Of a stretch of DNA of 64,000 bases, positions 18,510 through 30,410 are shown piece by piece. Position numbers and translations under genes: made by a program. Source of the DNA: Pomphorhynchus laevis (Eukaryota > Acanthocephala > Palaeacanthocephala > Echinorhynchida > Pomphorhynchidae); NCBI GenBank assembly GCA_012934845.2, contig WNNJ02001885.1, positions 1 to 64,000 of the forward strand, written 5' to 3'. The first letter of the stretch is position 1. Every line of letters starts with the position of its first letter. The notes beneath the pieces are model-generated. The model did no database searches. It was not told the DNA's origin and worked only from the letters and a program-made list of their open reading frames with translations.

Positions 18510-20095
18510 ATGAGCAAAACTAACAACGATTTTTTACAATGTGATCAGATTGTGGATCTCCCCATAGTGTCTTCTTCAAACAGTAGTAGTCGAGAAATTT
18601 ATCCTCCGTTAGGATGTCTGGTTTCATCCGAAGGTATTTTTGATGTGAAACAACAAACATATAGTGTTAGTAATGTTTCACGGCATTTGCCGATCGACTA
18701 TTCGAATTTGCGTAGTTTGCTAGCTCAGGTAGTAGAACTAAAGCAACATATTCTGTCACATTCGTTCGATTTTTTCTGTATAACTGAATCCTGTTTATAT
18801 ATTCATGTTACAGATACCCTTATTAGTATTCAAGGTTATCCACTGCTGCGAGCTGATCGAATATCGGGTAAGCGTGGAGGTGAAATTGCTGCGTACGTTT
18901 GCAACAATTTCTACAGAGTTAGAGTAAGAAGCCACATTTCCACTACAAGATGTAAATTGTGGAGTCCCTCAGTGTATTGTATTTGGCCCTCTTCTTGTTA
19001 TCACATTTCTAAATGACTTATTATTACGTATTCAAAACCCATGCTTAGCCTTTGCCGAAGATATAAAACTATAATGCACTAGAGATAGTAAACTGGATGC
19101 TAAACTGTTGCAGAACGACCTTGACCGCATTTATAAATGGAGTGAAGCAACACAGATGAAGTTAAATAAGTAAATGCGTATGTATGAGGTTAGATAATGC
19201 GTTGGGATCGATCGTAGTTATCACATTGGAGGAAAGATACTCACTATTGTGTCGGAACAAGATATTTGGGTGTAATAATACACAAGACACTAAAAACACG
19301 TTTGAATACCGACTTTGCTCGCAGTGAGGCAGTTTGAATGAATCTTTGTGTCTTCAAACTCCTTTATTGTTCTTCGGTTCGTCCACATATTAAATATTGC
19401 ATTCAAGCCGTTTTTTTTATGTACCAAAAAAGAAATTATCGATCTTGAATCAGTGGTTCGACGCGGGTCTCGAATTCGCTTTAATAATTCGTATTCGTAT
19501 GATAACAGGTTATCCTTGTTAGGTTTATCTTCAACGAGACAAATAATGCTGTATCTTGATCTCTTGGCAATGCCGGCAGTTGTCAAATCATTTGATGGAT
19601 ATTCCCACAAATGTTATAAAGTTTAGAACTACAAATTGTCGTGAACATCGCCTAACCCTCTATAAATTTTCCTCTGGTAAAAATCCTCGAATAATGAGAC
19701 ACTCCCATCGGCTAATCAACATTTGAATGCACTGCCTGAGGAAATTGCTTGTACCAACAGCTATTCACATTTTAAACTTCAATTGAGGAAGTTGATCAAT
19801 CAGTGTTTAACTACCCATTCGGCTGATTACATTCTACATTTTATTTTTTATTTTTTTATATCAACAGTGAACAGACTGAACAGTCATTTGCAGCTATGTA
19901 TTGTACTCAATAAATAATAATAACTACGGTTAAATAACATATTCGTATATGTTATTTTTTTTATTTTTTTATTTATATTTTTTTATTTTTTTAATATTAA
20001 ACAGTGAACAGACTGTACAGCCATTTGCAGCTTTGTATTGTACTCAATAAAGAATAATAACTACGGTTAAATAACATATTCGTATATGTAATAGT
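18510..20095 (+). mobile_element. Non-LTR retrotransposon, internally deleted
   Basis: An open frame of 168 codons (18,510-19,016) starts with an endonuclease N-terminus: NLRSLLAQVVEL, FDFFCITESCL, then GYPLLRADR and a GGEIAAYV strand. It then passes at about 18,945 directly into reverse transcriptase palm sequence (CGVPQCIVFGPLL, then LAFAEDIKL, normally the ADD box). So most of the endonuclease and the RT fingers are gone. Broken frames follow, then a C-terminal motif (19,700-19,850; NALPEEI, LRKLINQ) and an AATAAA-containing 3' end. A non-LTR element of the Jockey/CR1 group broadly; a different family from the copies at 20.1 and 25.8 kb. Confidence 0.8.
19863..20095 (+). repeat. Doubled LINE 3' end, 137-bp period
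   Basis: The end sequence beginning CAGTGAACAGACTG and running through TACTCAATAAA to ATTCGTATATGT occurs at about 19,865-19,955 and again at 20,002-20,090. A T-rich linker separates the two. This looks like two successive 3'-end insertions or a local duplication. Confidence 0.75.
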
Positions 20096-20140
20096 TCTTC
20101 TCAAGGTTATTGGCAAAATCGACATCGGAAGTTAACATCT

Positions 20141-20580
20141 TTGTATGACATGGCATGGAATTTTCACATATCTTATCGTGGTAAAGGTGTATTGACTGAC
20201 AACATCATCCACATCCGCATCAAACTCCGCTTTATCGTAACTTTTCCTCTCATTGCTGTCGGATCCCCATCGTTCATCAACCTTCTTTTCTTAGATGACA
20301 CTCGCCCCACCTCGCTATCGCGGCGTTCCCGTCATACTCTCTTACTCCACCTTCCTAATTACTCCAACAACCAGGGTATCCGTTCCTTCCTCGTCGCCGC
20401 CTCACTCGCTTGGAATCAACTCCCTCTCGACGTCCGCCGCGCTCCCTCCTTTATCACATTCAAACACCTCCTCCGTTCACACCTTCTGGACACATGATTT
20501 ACATTTTTGTTTTGTTGTGGTCATGTAAGCGTGCGCTGGCACGCATTTGCCACGTTAAAATAAATCCTTTTTTAAGCGAA
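20141..20580 (+). mobile_element. LINE C-terminal fragment with 3' hairpin
   Basis: Encodes the end of a CR1-like RT protein: RRSRHTLLLHLPNYSNN, AWNQLPLDVRRAPSF, TFKHLLRSHL, stop. A 3' UTR follows with a perfect hairpin GCGTGC-GCTG-GCACGC, then CATTTGCCACGTTAAA. GC-richer than its surroundings. Same family as 25.8-26.4 kb and, probably, the LINE at 0.5-5.6 kb. Confidence 0.8.
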
Positions 20581-21959
20581 AAAATCAAAGGACGTTTAAG
20601 ATATAACGAATATTTCCAGATTAATAACTGCAGTACCGCAGGAGTTTTCATATATTCCGAACTAACCTTATTAATTTGACCCTTCCGTCTTGATATTTGG
20701 TTAAGGGATGCAAACGTACTTGGAAGATCAAGTTCAAGCATAAGTTCATGATATAAAAGGGGTTTGTTTAAGGTACGAGCTAAAATTGAGGAAGATTTTT
20801 TCTGAGAAAGACAAAGAAATCTTTTCAAATATGTTCATTTAATGTTATCGATTGCATTCAAATTACTTTCTATGAGGTCCTGCAATAATACTTTCAATTC
20901 ATAGGTGACAATTGGAGCAACACATATTGACGAAATATGTTTTTTCAGAAGTGAAACTTTATGTGAGCGTTGCGCTATTTTGCACGAGATTTGCTTGTAA
21001 TGGTGTAAGAAGATCCATAGCGACGTTACATTAAACCTTAGATAACAAAATCTAATAATAGCTTCTATTCTTGAACCATTATGAAGGAGTACATATGCTT
21101 TGGGAAGCCTAGCACCTTTTCAAAATTTATCAAATTTTGATTTTGGACATATTGATTACTAAATTGTTATGAACACTGTATTGGTGTAGCTTGTATATAG
21201 AGCTTTTCAAATTAACTTGATCACATCAGAAAATTACTAGGTCATCTGCGTGCAAGATAGATTCAACGTTCGTTTCCTCTATTATCGCCGGTAAATCTGA
21301 GACTAAAAGACTAAAAACAGAGGGTTTGTTGGATCGCCTTGCAACATACCACGATTTTGAATGAATGAATGATATTTATACAATTGCGAATGCAAATACA
21401 GCGAAGAGAGATGATGTCTCACTTCGTATTTTGGTGCCAAGTGGCTAATACCTTCAATATATGCAGATTTCTGTATCAGCTATTGGACATTGGCACCTTT
21501 GTGTGATCAATTAAGCATTAATAATTGAATATTTTTGGTGTTATATACAGCTTATTTACAATTACATTGGTATACTACTAACCGGAGTTTTCACAAGAAC
21601 TCCAACAACAAATGTTGACTCAGACAATATACGACTTTAATTACGTAAATTAATAAGTAAATTAATTATTAATTACGAATTAATAAGATATTAAGAAATT
21701 ACTACCTTATGAAATTAAGATTAGATGGCATCATTTTTTATTTTGGATCATACCCATTTCCAAAAGATAATGGGAAACTGCATTTAAACAGTTTTGAAAC
21801 TACATTTAAACAGTTTTGAAACTGCATTTAAACAGTTTGAACAGTATGATGTACATTAACGACTTTAAAATATGATACTAAATTACATCGTTATTGGATG
21901 TTGACTCCGTTCAGTCTGATCTTAATATGATCTACTCGCGGGCACATACTCATGATATC
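20581..21959. other. Stretch without recognised gene
   Basis: No confident exon. A short direct triplication of GAAACTGCATTTAAACAGTT occurs near 21,775-21,840. The segment at 20,690-21,330 has fairly high-complexity sequence that may be decayed LINE, but I cannot assign it. Confidence 0.3.
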
Positions 21960-22800
21960 AGATTGAACGTAGCTCATATGCATATTGGCCGACGTTTCCT
22001 GGATACACAATACTATATATGAGGAGTGATGATCCGGAAAGTCGAAACGTTCACTGACTTGGATGTGGTGATAACATCTTACATGAAGACCACCTCACAA
22101 CATGATTGTTACATCACGAGCAATCCATCAGCTTGGCATGCTACTGCGTATCTTCCAAAGCGTTTATTTTTGTTAGCCTATTCAACAGCTATATCCGGCC
22201 TATTCTGACATGTATCTCCTGCAGCACATCATACTACAAAACTTGATCGTAGAGTTCTCGAAAAGCCTTTGAGATGGGGTTCCAAACGTGTGTACGCTGT
22301 TCCATATGCAGAGCGTATGCGTAAATTGGGAATACAGACAACCGGGTACAACCGTGTGGAGAGCGACTTGACGATGGTATGCAACATATTTTCGTCCAGT
22401 GGTCATTCATGCACCGCTGTTCTATCTGTGCTGACCCGAGTTAATCTGAGAGGACATGGAAGTTGCTTGTCGCGGAAATACTCGTCTTTTCATTCCTCCG
22501 CAGTGTTTAGCAGCCGCGTGATTCACATGTGGAACAGCCTTCCAATGGAAATTGTGATGGCCACTAATCGGAGGACTTTTAAAGATCTCCTTAAAACAAG
22601 TTGAAGGACAATATGGACGCTCTCTCAATTTTTCTTTGGCTGCCTTTTTTGTCTTTTTTGTTTCTACTTCCTTTATATTTCCTTTTTTAAATATTGTGAT
22701 GCCCCTGTATGAGCCTGCGCAAGATTTGAGGCTAGCATATGGCTTTATGTGGCTTTGAACTTATGCAAATAAAAAGGCATTTGCCTTAGTAGAATGTATA
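21960..22800 (+). mobile_element. LINE C-terminal fragment, third family
   Basis: Two adjoining frames (22,026-22,208 and 22,269-22,604) encode the region after the RT palm: YLPKRLFLLAYST, then RWGSKRVYAVPYAERMRKLG, TRVNLRGHG, SSRVIHMWNSLPMEIV and a TFKDLLKTS end. This R-x-WN-LP-x-V pattern is typical of the C-terminus of Jockey/CR1-like LINEs. A T-rich 3' UTR ending in AAATAAAAAGGC follows. Upstream domains are absent, as in 5'-truncated LINE insertions. Confidence 0.75.
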
Positions 22801-22910
22801 TTGTTGTAATTCTTTTAGTCTTCGTTCCAAGTATAACATTTATATAAAAAATTTCATTTTATAGCTAACCTTGAATTTTTATATTAATATCAGTGTATTT
22901 AATATTTCAG

Positions 22911-22980
22911 ACAAGTTATGCATGCTTTCGATAGCCAAATTCAACGAACGAAAACCATGACTATGGATCAGGCAAATAAT
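22911..22980 (+). CDS. Candidate orphan exon of 23 codons
   Basis: A strong acceptor (ATTTAATATTTCAG) and donor (GTAAGA) bracket 70 nt, open in one frame as QVMHAFDSQIQRTKTMTMDQ followed by ANN. Its phase would fit the donor of the p97 exon at 12,017, but the residues are not p97 sequence. I do not recognise it; it may be chance. Confidence 0.2.
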
Positions 22981-25780
22981 GTAAGAATACTACTAATTAA
23001 TAAAAACGACAACTTTATTTGTAAAACATTTACTTTTTATCGTTTGTATTAAATTAAAGGCACATCTGCTGAATTTAAATGATTGCCTTCATTAATGAAT
23101 GCACTTTGAAGCTCCTATGAGCACTTGATTACAAAAAATATATTTTATGAATTCCACGTTGCGATCATTCTGATAATTCCGCTTTACGATAATCTAGTCG
23201 GTAGGCTTGCTAATGTTGCCGAAGACAAAAAGATTGCTGGTAAAAACATGTTCCATTTGAGCAGAATATATTTTACCTATTATCCTTGTGGCCACCTATC
23301 TAATTTTATTGTTAGGTCTCGGAAAGCAATGCGACAAGAAATGCACGATTAAGCATATGTTAACAGTGGGCCTTAAGATTAAATTGTCGCTTGCAGATCT
23401 ATTAAAAATGATCGAATTTACAATAAATGTACATCAAAGTTATTTTTTTATTAAATATGAAGAAGGAGTCTTCTCTCAACTTTCTTTTATATGAAAACGG
23501 ATAAAATAATTATTTGTCGGCGAAAATGATTATTTGGGAAGATAATAGAGAGCGCAGATATATGGAAATGGGTCGGGAAGGTTGAGAGAAGGAATATATA
23601 TTTAAAAAAGTTTATTTTGCAAAGAGGAAAGATAAGACAAAGTAACCGAAATTAATACGCTAGGATTAATTACTTAACTGAGGTTTAGATAATTGTATGT
23701 GGATGTGATTTAAACGACGAAGGCGCAAAATAATACGAATAGGGATTTTAAGATACGTTAAAGCGATTAAATGGTATTCTTAGAATAATTGACGAATATT
23801 CTAAGATAATAGTCAATAATGATATTAGTAGGGCGAAAACAAAAGCATGATATGATTAACAAACACGGTCATCTTAATTAATGTTTTTAAATTTTTACAG
23901 AATTGAACTAAATAATTAAGTTTTTATCTAATTTTTCACAATTTTAAGTTCATAAGTCCACATCTTTGAATCTAAAACAATAACCAATGGATGTACACGT
24001 TGTGATACAGTATATCGGTTGGCACATTAAGTAAACGCGGTTATTATTCATAAATTCTACAGTTATTTCGGTTATGGTGACATAAAGTCATGTAGATCGT
24101 GAAAATGGATTAACGTTAGTTGAATCATGATTATGAGTTATTTTGCCTCATGATTCAAATTGTTAGGTGGCAATTTCGTTTGTAATTTAAATCATTTTCA
24201 CTTAAATTTAAAAGTTACTTAGAAGCAAACTGATGATGGGGGATCTAAACGTTTTGAAAAATAAAATTATGAAGTATAAGATAACGATCATCTTTTAGAT
24301 TATATCTTCAAGACCCCAGTTTATTATTTTATAAATAACATTTTTTCACTTGTTAATTAAATAATAAACTTAGCAATAATGTGTCACAAGAATGCTTATG
24401 GGACTAGGTACATAGTCCCATAAGATAATAAAATGAGCAACTGTTACGTGAGAAAGGTATAACACAACCATTAAGAACGAGATAATACAATATTGATTAC
24501 TTTAGCAGACTTCTTTGAATGCTCCCAATTTATATAATCCTATCTGATGTTTTCGATAATCTATATTTTATAACATCACATAGAACCGTTTCAGTCTCTA
24601 CTTTAAAAAGTTAAAAAGAAACAGGTAATCCGTTATGTTTTTTCATATCGAAAATTAAATCGCAAAAACGTCATTAAATGGCTAAAATGCTTTAAAAATC
24701 ATATCTATAGGCCAAATCACTAATTAATATTTAAATAAATATTGAAAAATTATTTAAAAACATCTTTAACATCTGTTATCTATAAAAATAATTCAATTAA
24801 ATTAAAATTTGCATTAATTTATTAAAATCATATTAAATTAAAATTTATAATTTTATTATAATCATGTATCAATATTTGTTAGCTAAATGCTTTATTACTA
24901 AATGCTTTATGATTACTATATGATTTTATGACTAAATGTTTTATTGATTGCATTCAAATTACTTCCAACGGGATTTACGACTTCTTTTAATAATTGTTCA
25001 AATGTATCTTAAAATATATTAAACAATTGAAATGAATGGGAATACGAGATGATAGGGCGATAATAAAAATATATTCTTTGTTATTTATTGTTTGCCATTA
25101 TAAAAAAGTAATAAAATTATGAACTTTATTCGTCTAAATATCGAAAAAATATCAAAAAAATTATTTTTTAAAAAGTTTTAAAAAGGTATGAATCAAAATT
25201 TTCTAAAAAGGTTTGAATCACCTTTTAAAAATTAATGATGCTCTGAACGATTGACTACTTTAAAAGGATCAATACCATTTCACATAAATATCGTTTCGCA
25301 GAACTACCACTTCGCTGAAAATAATATTTTTGCCTTTGCTTATAAAAATATGAAAATCCGTTTCGCGGAATAAATTCAAATTCTTGATTACTCGGTCTGT
25401 CAAACAATTAAGCTTTTTCATTCTCCAGTGCACTCTATGAATAGTAAATTCATGACTCTTAGTGTTAGTTGCAGTCTGCAAGGGAACCATAAAATTGATA
25501 GGACTTGTGGGATCTTTCACAGAGCGGAGAAATACAAAAAGCATATGTATTAGATGATTCTGTACAACATAGGCGATTTTGTACGATAAAACGCTGGAAT
25601 TTTCTTGCGTTTAATGAGAGTTGCCTTATTACGCATGACTGTAAGCCGCAAAATCTAATCGAACATTTCAATAATCGACGAATGAGCGATTTCTAATACG
25701 TATCGGATTTTTCAACTCAATGTCGAACCACACCGAAGTTGTATTTTTTTACGTTTAATAGGTGTTAAGTATATTCCGAC
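22981..25780. other. Stretch without recognised gene
   Basis: AT-rich. Frames at 23,125-23,352 and 25,269-25,696 (both strands) have higher complexity than their surroundings but no recognisable motif and no good splice context. Confidence 0.3.
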
Positions 25781-26440
25781 GATCACTTTTCCCTTAAACC
25801 CTTTGTCCACGACAAGGTCCGATCGTCTATCCGCCCCCTAAAACCGGTTACTGCCTCAGCCTGTATCCGCCCCCTTATCGACTTCCGTTCTTGTATGTCT
25901 CTTCTTTCATCGCTTCTCTTCCCTAACACCGTTTACTGCCTCAGCCTTTTTGCAAATTTTCCAATATATATCATCATTACCCTACAACGCATCATAAACA
26001 CCGCCGTTCGAGTGCTCTTACGTCTCCGTCGCTTCGACCACACGTCCACATATTTTGCCTAACTCTCCTAGCTTACCATCCACATCCGTATCCAACTCCG
26101 CCTTCTCGTCACTTTTCGTCTCATCGTTGTTGACTCCCCATCGTTCATCAACACTCCTTTCTTAGACGACGCTCGTCCCACCTCTCTCTATCCCTGCGTT
26201 CCCGTCATTCCCTCTAAATCCACGTTCCCAATTACTCTAACAATTACGATCTCCGATCCTTCATACCCTCCTCGCATGAAATCAACTCCCTCTCGACGTC
26301 GACCGTGCTCCCTCCTTTATCACATTCAAATACCTCCTCCGTTCACACCTCGACGCATGATTTAGACTTTTGTTTGTTTTTCTTCGTGGTTATGTAAGCG
26401 TGCAACAGCACGCATTTGCCATGTCATTTTATGTATTATA
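25780..26440 (+). mobile_element. LINE C-terminal fragment, same family as 20.1 kb
   Basis: Decayed copy of the CR1-like C-terminus, with broken frames reading LQRIINTAVRVLLRLRRF and NQLPLDVDRAPSFITFKYLL. It ends with a 3' UTR carrying the hairpin GCGTGC-AACA-GCACGC before CATTTGCCATG. The loop differs from the 20.5-kb copy but the stem is unchanged. Confidence 0.75.
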
Positions 26441-28309
26441 TTTATTATCATATGAAAGTAATCCTGATATTTATTCAAAAGTTGCTGCTTTTTGGATAAG
26501 AAATTCCAATTCCAAAATGCTAAGTTACTTAATCTGGCTTGTTCAGAAAATTAATATAAATTTATTAATAACATCAATAAATTAAATTACTTTTTTATCT
26601 TTCACTGATAGTTTTTCATCTTTTTATCTTTTTATTATTTTTTGTGTAAATTACGAGTATTATAGTTAACGGATTAAGGTGGTTATGCTCTCAATACTTG
26701 ATTCCGTTTCTTTGGGTAATGAACTAATTATTTAACAAAAAAAAATAATATTTTAAATCGTTGATCTTGTGAATTTCAGGAAAGCATTTAATAAATCGAA
26801 TTTTAAAACAATACTGTAATATGAACAGTGTTGTATCCGACAAATATAACATTCTTTTAACGATTATAAACGACTTTTAATTGCAAGCATCGCCTAATTT
26901 ATGCATCGTTAAATCAATGCAAAGTTATAACAGTCTAGGATGGTAAAAAATTTCCTTGTGCTCTGCCCACTACTTATCCTGTCAAAAATCGCAGACTTTG
27001 TAAGAACAGTAACGAATAACGTTTTCTTCGTTCGTAAACGAAAAAAAAATCATTCCCTTAAAAACTCTTTTAATTCAACCTAAACATTCGCAACTCCCAA
27101 TGCTTAATGGACTATTACGTAATTCAGGTGTGAATTTAAAATATAGGGCAGTAGCAGTTTGCAAAAGTAATCTACAGCCCATTTAACATCGTAGTAGTTG
27201 GCCATACTATGGTGATATGCGTAAGTCATTCGTTGTGTGGATATTCGTCGTGTATGAAGTTTTATTTGATAAATTTTACTTTTAAAAAGAGTGGATATGG
27301 AAATACCTGAAACATTAATGGCCATATAAATGCAAACTTTGAACGACGGTATTCTTATATAATTAAAACTTAGCAGAATATGCTAGTACCTTAAATGTAC
27401 AACGATATTAAGACGTGCATTGTTCAAATAATATTTTTAGGTCTATGCTTGTGACTACATTAATATAATTTAACCAATATCCGATTTTAAAATATAACTG
27501 ATCATTTTGGCAAAAGTTTTCTGAGTATTTTAAAAAAATCGTTTACATATTCACTTTCTCGACAACACAACTATCGAGCAGATACGATAACGATGGTGTA
27601 ATTCGATTGCCTTTACTACAGAAACTAAGAGACATTTAAAATTGCGTTTAAAGTTCCGAAAATGAATTCTAAAATATAACTTCAAAATCAATGTTAGAGG
27701 GAACACCCACGAAATAAAATTTTGGCAGGGTACATCCTGTCAAATACAATACATTTTAAAATTAAAAAATTTTGACGTCCTGTATATCAGATCCCGCTTA
27801 ATATTATTGTAATAGGTACATTTATAGATTCACAATGATAAGGTTAATTAAATGATTACATACATTTCATATTAATCAATATCATTGACAATATTCGACA
27901 GTGGTTAATGGATCTCTTGTATCGAAATTTATTAATTTCAATTGGCTAATTTTATAATTAGCAAATTATATGACCAATGACAAGCTTGGACACTTCGAAG
28001 CCATATTTTCATCGTGCTCTTATTTGAGGAATCAGTTACAACAAAATAAACTTGATCTATATGTATATATCAGTTTCAAATTATAGAGCTAGACCGGGTA
28101 AATACGCTCGGCAAATTATAGCGGCGGGCAGGCGATTGCCTATATATGACTTTGAACAAAATGCATAATTAGCATCTGTCTCCGCGTTGGTTTGGAACGA
28201 GAGTAGGGTCCGAAACTTTTTAACACGATAGTTCATTCTGAAGGTCTCGTATTTTTTATGCAAACAAAAGTATATCACCTAAATTACGTAAAAAATTATT
28301 GAAAGCCAA
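26441..28309. other. Stretch without recognised gene
   Basis: AT-rich with no recognised exon or element on either strand. Confidence 0.35.
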
Positions 28310-28675
28310 AGATTGTTAATACGTGGTTTACAACCACAAGTCAATCGAGGTGACAACATCTGACAGAGATTTCCATAATGGATAAATCAGATCACGAATG
28401 GTGATCATCCTTGATTATTTATCTCCTATTTTCAAGACTTCATTACTGTCTTAATATATTTTCCAACAAACCTAAATTCACTCTTCCCCTACAACGCATC
28501 GTCAATGCTAGTTGGTGGACTTGTAAGCGTTCAGCTGGCACGCATTTGCTACGTTAAATAAATATATATTGTTAAATACGTGATTTACAGCAAGTCAATA
28601 AATGTGATAAAATCTTGCAGAGATTTCCATAATTGATAAATCCGATCACGAATAGTGATCAGTGTTTTATCTGGG
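28310..28675. repeat. 100-bp direct repeat split by a LINE 3' end
   Basis: The segments at 28,310-28,410 and 28,565-28,665 are diverged copies. Both read TACGTG, then AGTCAAT, AGAGATTTCCATAAT and GATCACGAAT-GTGATCA. Between them, at 28,485-28,565, lies the last part of the CR1-like LINE (CTACAACGCATCGTCAATG, the GCGTTC-AGCTG-GCACGC hairpin and a TTAAATAAATA tail). Confidence 0.65.
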
Positions 28676-29849
28676 TATGCTTCTATTTAAATTGTGTACT
28701 GAAATTTAAGTAAATTATTTATTGTGGAAGATAATTTATACAATTTCAACATTTTAATAACCTTAATATATAAGCTCACAAATAATAATTAAATAAATTC
28801 TCTAATAATTAATACACCTTGAAAGTCTGTATTGATGCCCAAGGAATGGAAACACGGCGTAACTCGAACTTTGAGTGGTATATGTGGCCTGGTGTTTCTG
28901 AGGGACCTTTAATCAAAATCAAATCAGCCATCTTCATAATTTTTGATAAACTAGCTTCAGGAATTTTAATTTTTAATCAAAAAGTATATTTCAGTTTTCC
29001 TGTTTTGATACAGTGTTAGCCGCTAATGAATTAGTAATATTTAATGTTACTAATAACATTAAAGCTTATACACTATAGATTCTACTGCCACAATAAACCT
29101 TTCTCTATTGCTAATTTATAATTAATTTATAATTATAAATTAATTTTATTACTAATAGTTTTTTATTCGATCATAAATATTGAATAAATCTATAAATAGT
29201 TATAGTAAGCATCTGATGTAGTAAGCCATCGGGGGGGGGTCTATATTAATCATATAGATCTCGTAAAACGCCCACTAATCTTACATTCATAGATAAAACC
29301 ATCCAAATATTTTCATACAATATCAACTTAAAGCAAAAACTACTATATTAATTGTTGCAAATGATGATGCAACATGGAGTAACATGTCATGCTTCCGAGG
29401 TCACATTGCTCCTCGAGTAAGTAACATTGTCTACTGATTGAGCATGTGACTGTTTGCACTCAAATTTTGGATTGCAGTGAAACATTGGCTCTTTCTGATT
29501 TAAGCATTGATCATTTAATTCACTGTTGATAATGATACTGTGCCGAACAAATATTTTGAATGTTGAAAATATTGACCCACAAAGTACGGTCAATATACAT
29601 TAATTCTTAAACAATCAATTACCTGAAAAATGACGTTGTTTCTCTTCGAAAGAACACATAAATAATTTAGATTTTGGTTGTGATTATTTTATTATAGCAA
29701 CTGTTTTCCCACGAGTTCAATAGAGCTCATCAATGCTTAGAAAGGTTGTCATATATATGGATTATAGGGGTTTATAATCACCAAATGATTTAAATGCTTA
29801 AAATTAATCATTGAAAAAATAATATAGATTATGATATCATATAGCTAAG
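28676..29849. other. Stretch without recognised gene
   Basis: AT-rich. No exon recognised; a short homopolymeric G run lies at about 29,231. Confidence 0.35.
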
Positions 29850-30407
29850 ATAGATTTTTGATGGATTATAGCTAATTAGATATATTCGGATATCCTATGG
29901 CTTATTAAATGTGTAGTATATGGCTTATAGCTAATACGATAGATCTTGTATAGCATATAGCTAATAAGATATATCTCGAGTAGTCTATAGCTAATAGAAT
30001 TGGTATTATATGGGTATTATACAAGATTGTATACTACCCATATACAGATATGGGTACTATACAAGATTGAATTGGTATTCAATCTTGTATAGCATATAGC
30101 TAAAAAAATATATTTCGGATAGCCTATAGCTAATACAATAGATATTATATGGCTTATAGCTAATACAATATGTATTATATGGCTTATAACTAATACAATA
30201 TATCTTGAATGGCATATAGCTAATAAAATAGATCTTGTATGGCCTATAGCTAATACAATAGATCTTGTATGGTATATAGCTAATAAGAAAGATCTCGGAT
30301 GGAATATAGCTAATAGCATAGGTCTTGTATGGCCCAAAGCTAATACGATAGATCCTGTATGGCATATAGCTAATAAGATAAATCTCGGATGGCCTACAGT
30401 TAATAGC
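29850..30407. repeat. 30-bp minisatellite, left part
   Basis: Tandem 30-bp units of the type TATGGCTTATAGCTAATACA plus a variable ATAGATCTTG part, about 18 units. Because 30 is a multiple of three, two minus-strand frames stay open across it and give ten-residue repeats; I treat these as non-coding. Confidence 0.9.
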
Positions 30408-30410
30408 GTA

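Noticed and set aside
30017-30365. Two overlapping minus-strand frames with ten-residue repeats
   Set aside because: The 30-bp minisatellite unit is a multiple of three, which keeps frames open; no start context, composition or conservation suggests protein.
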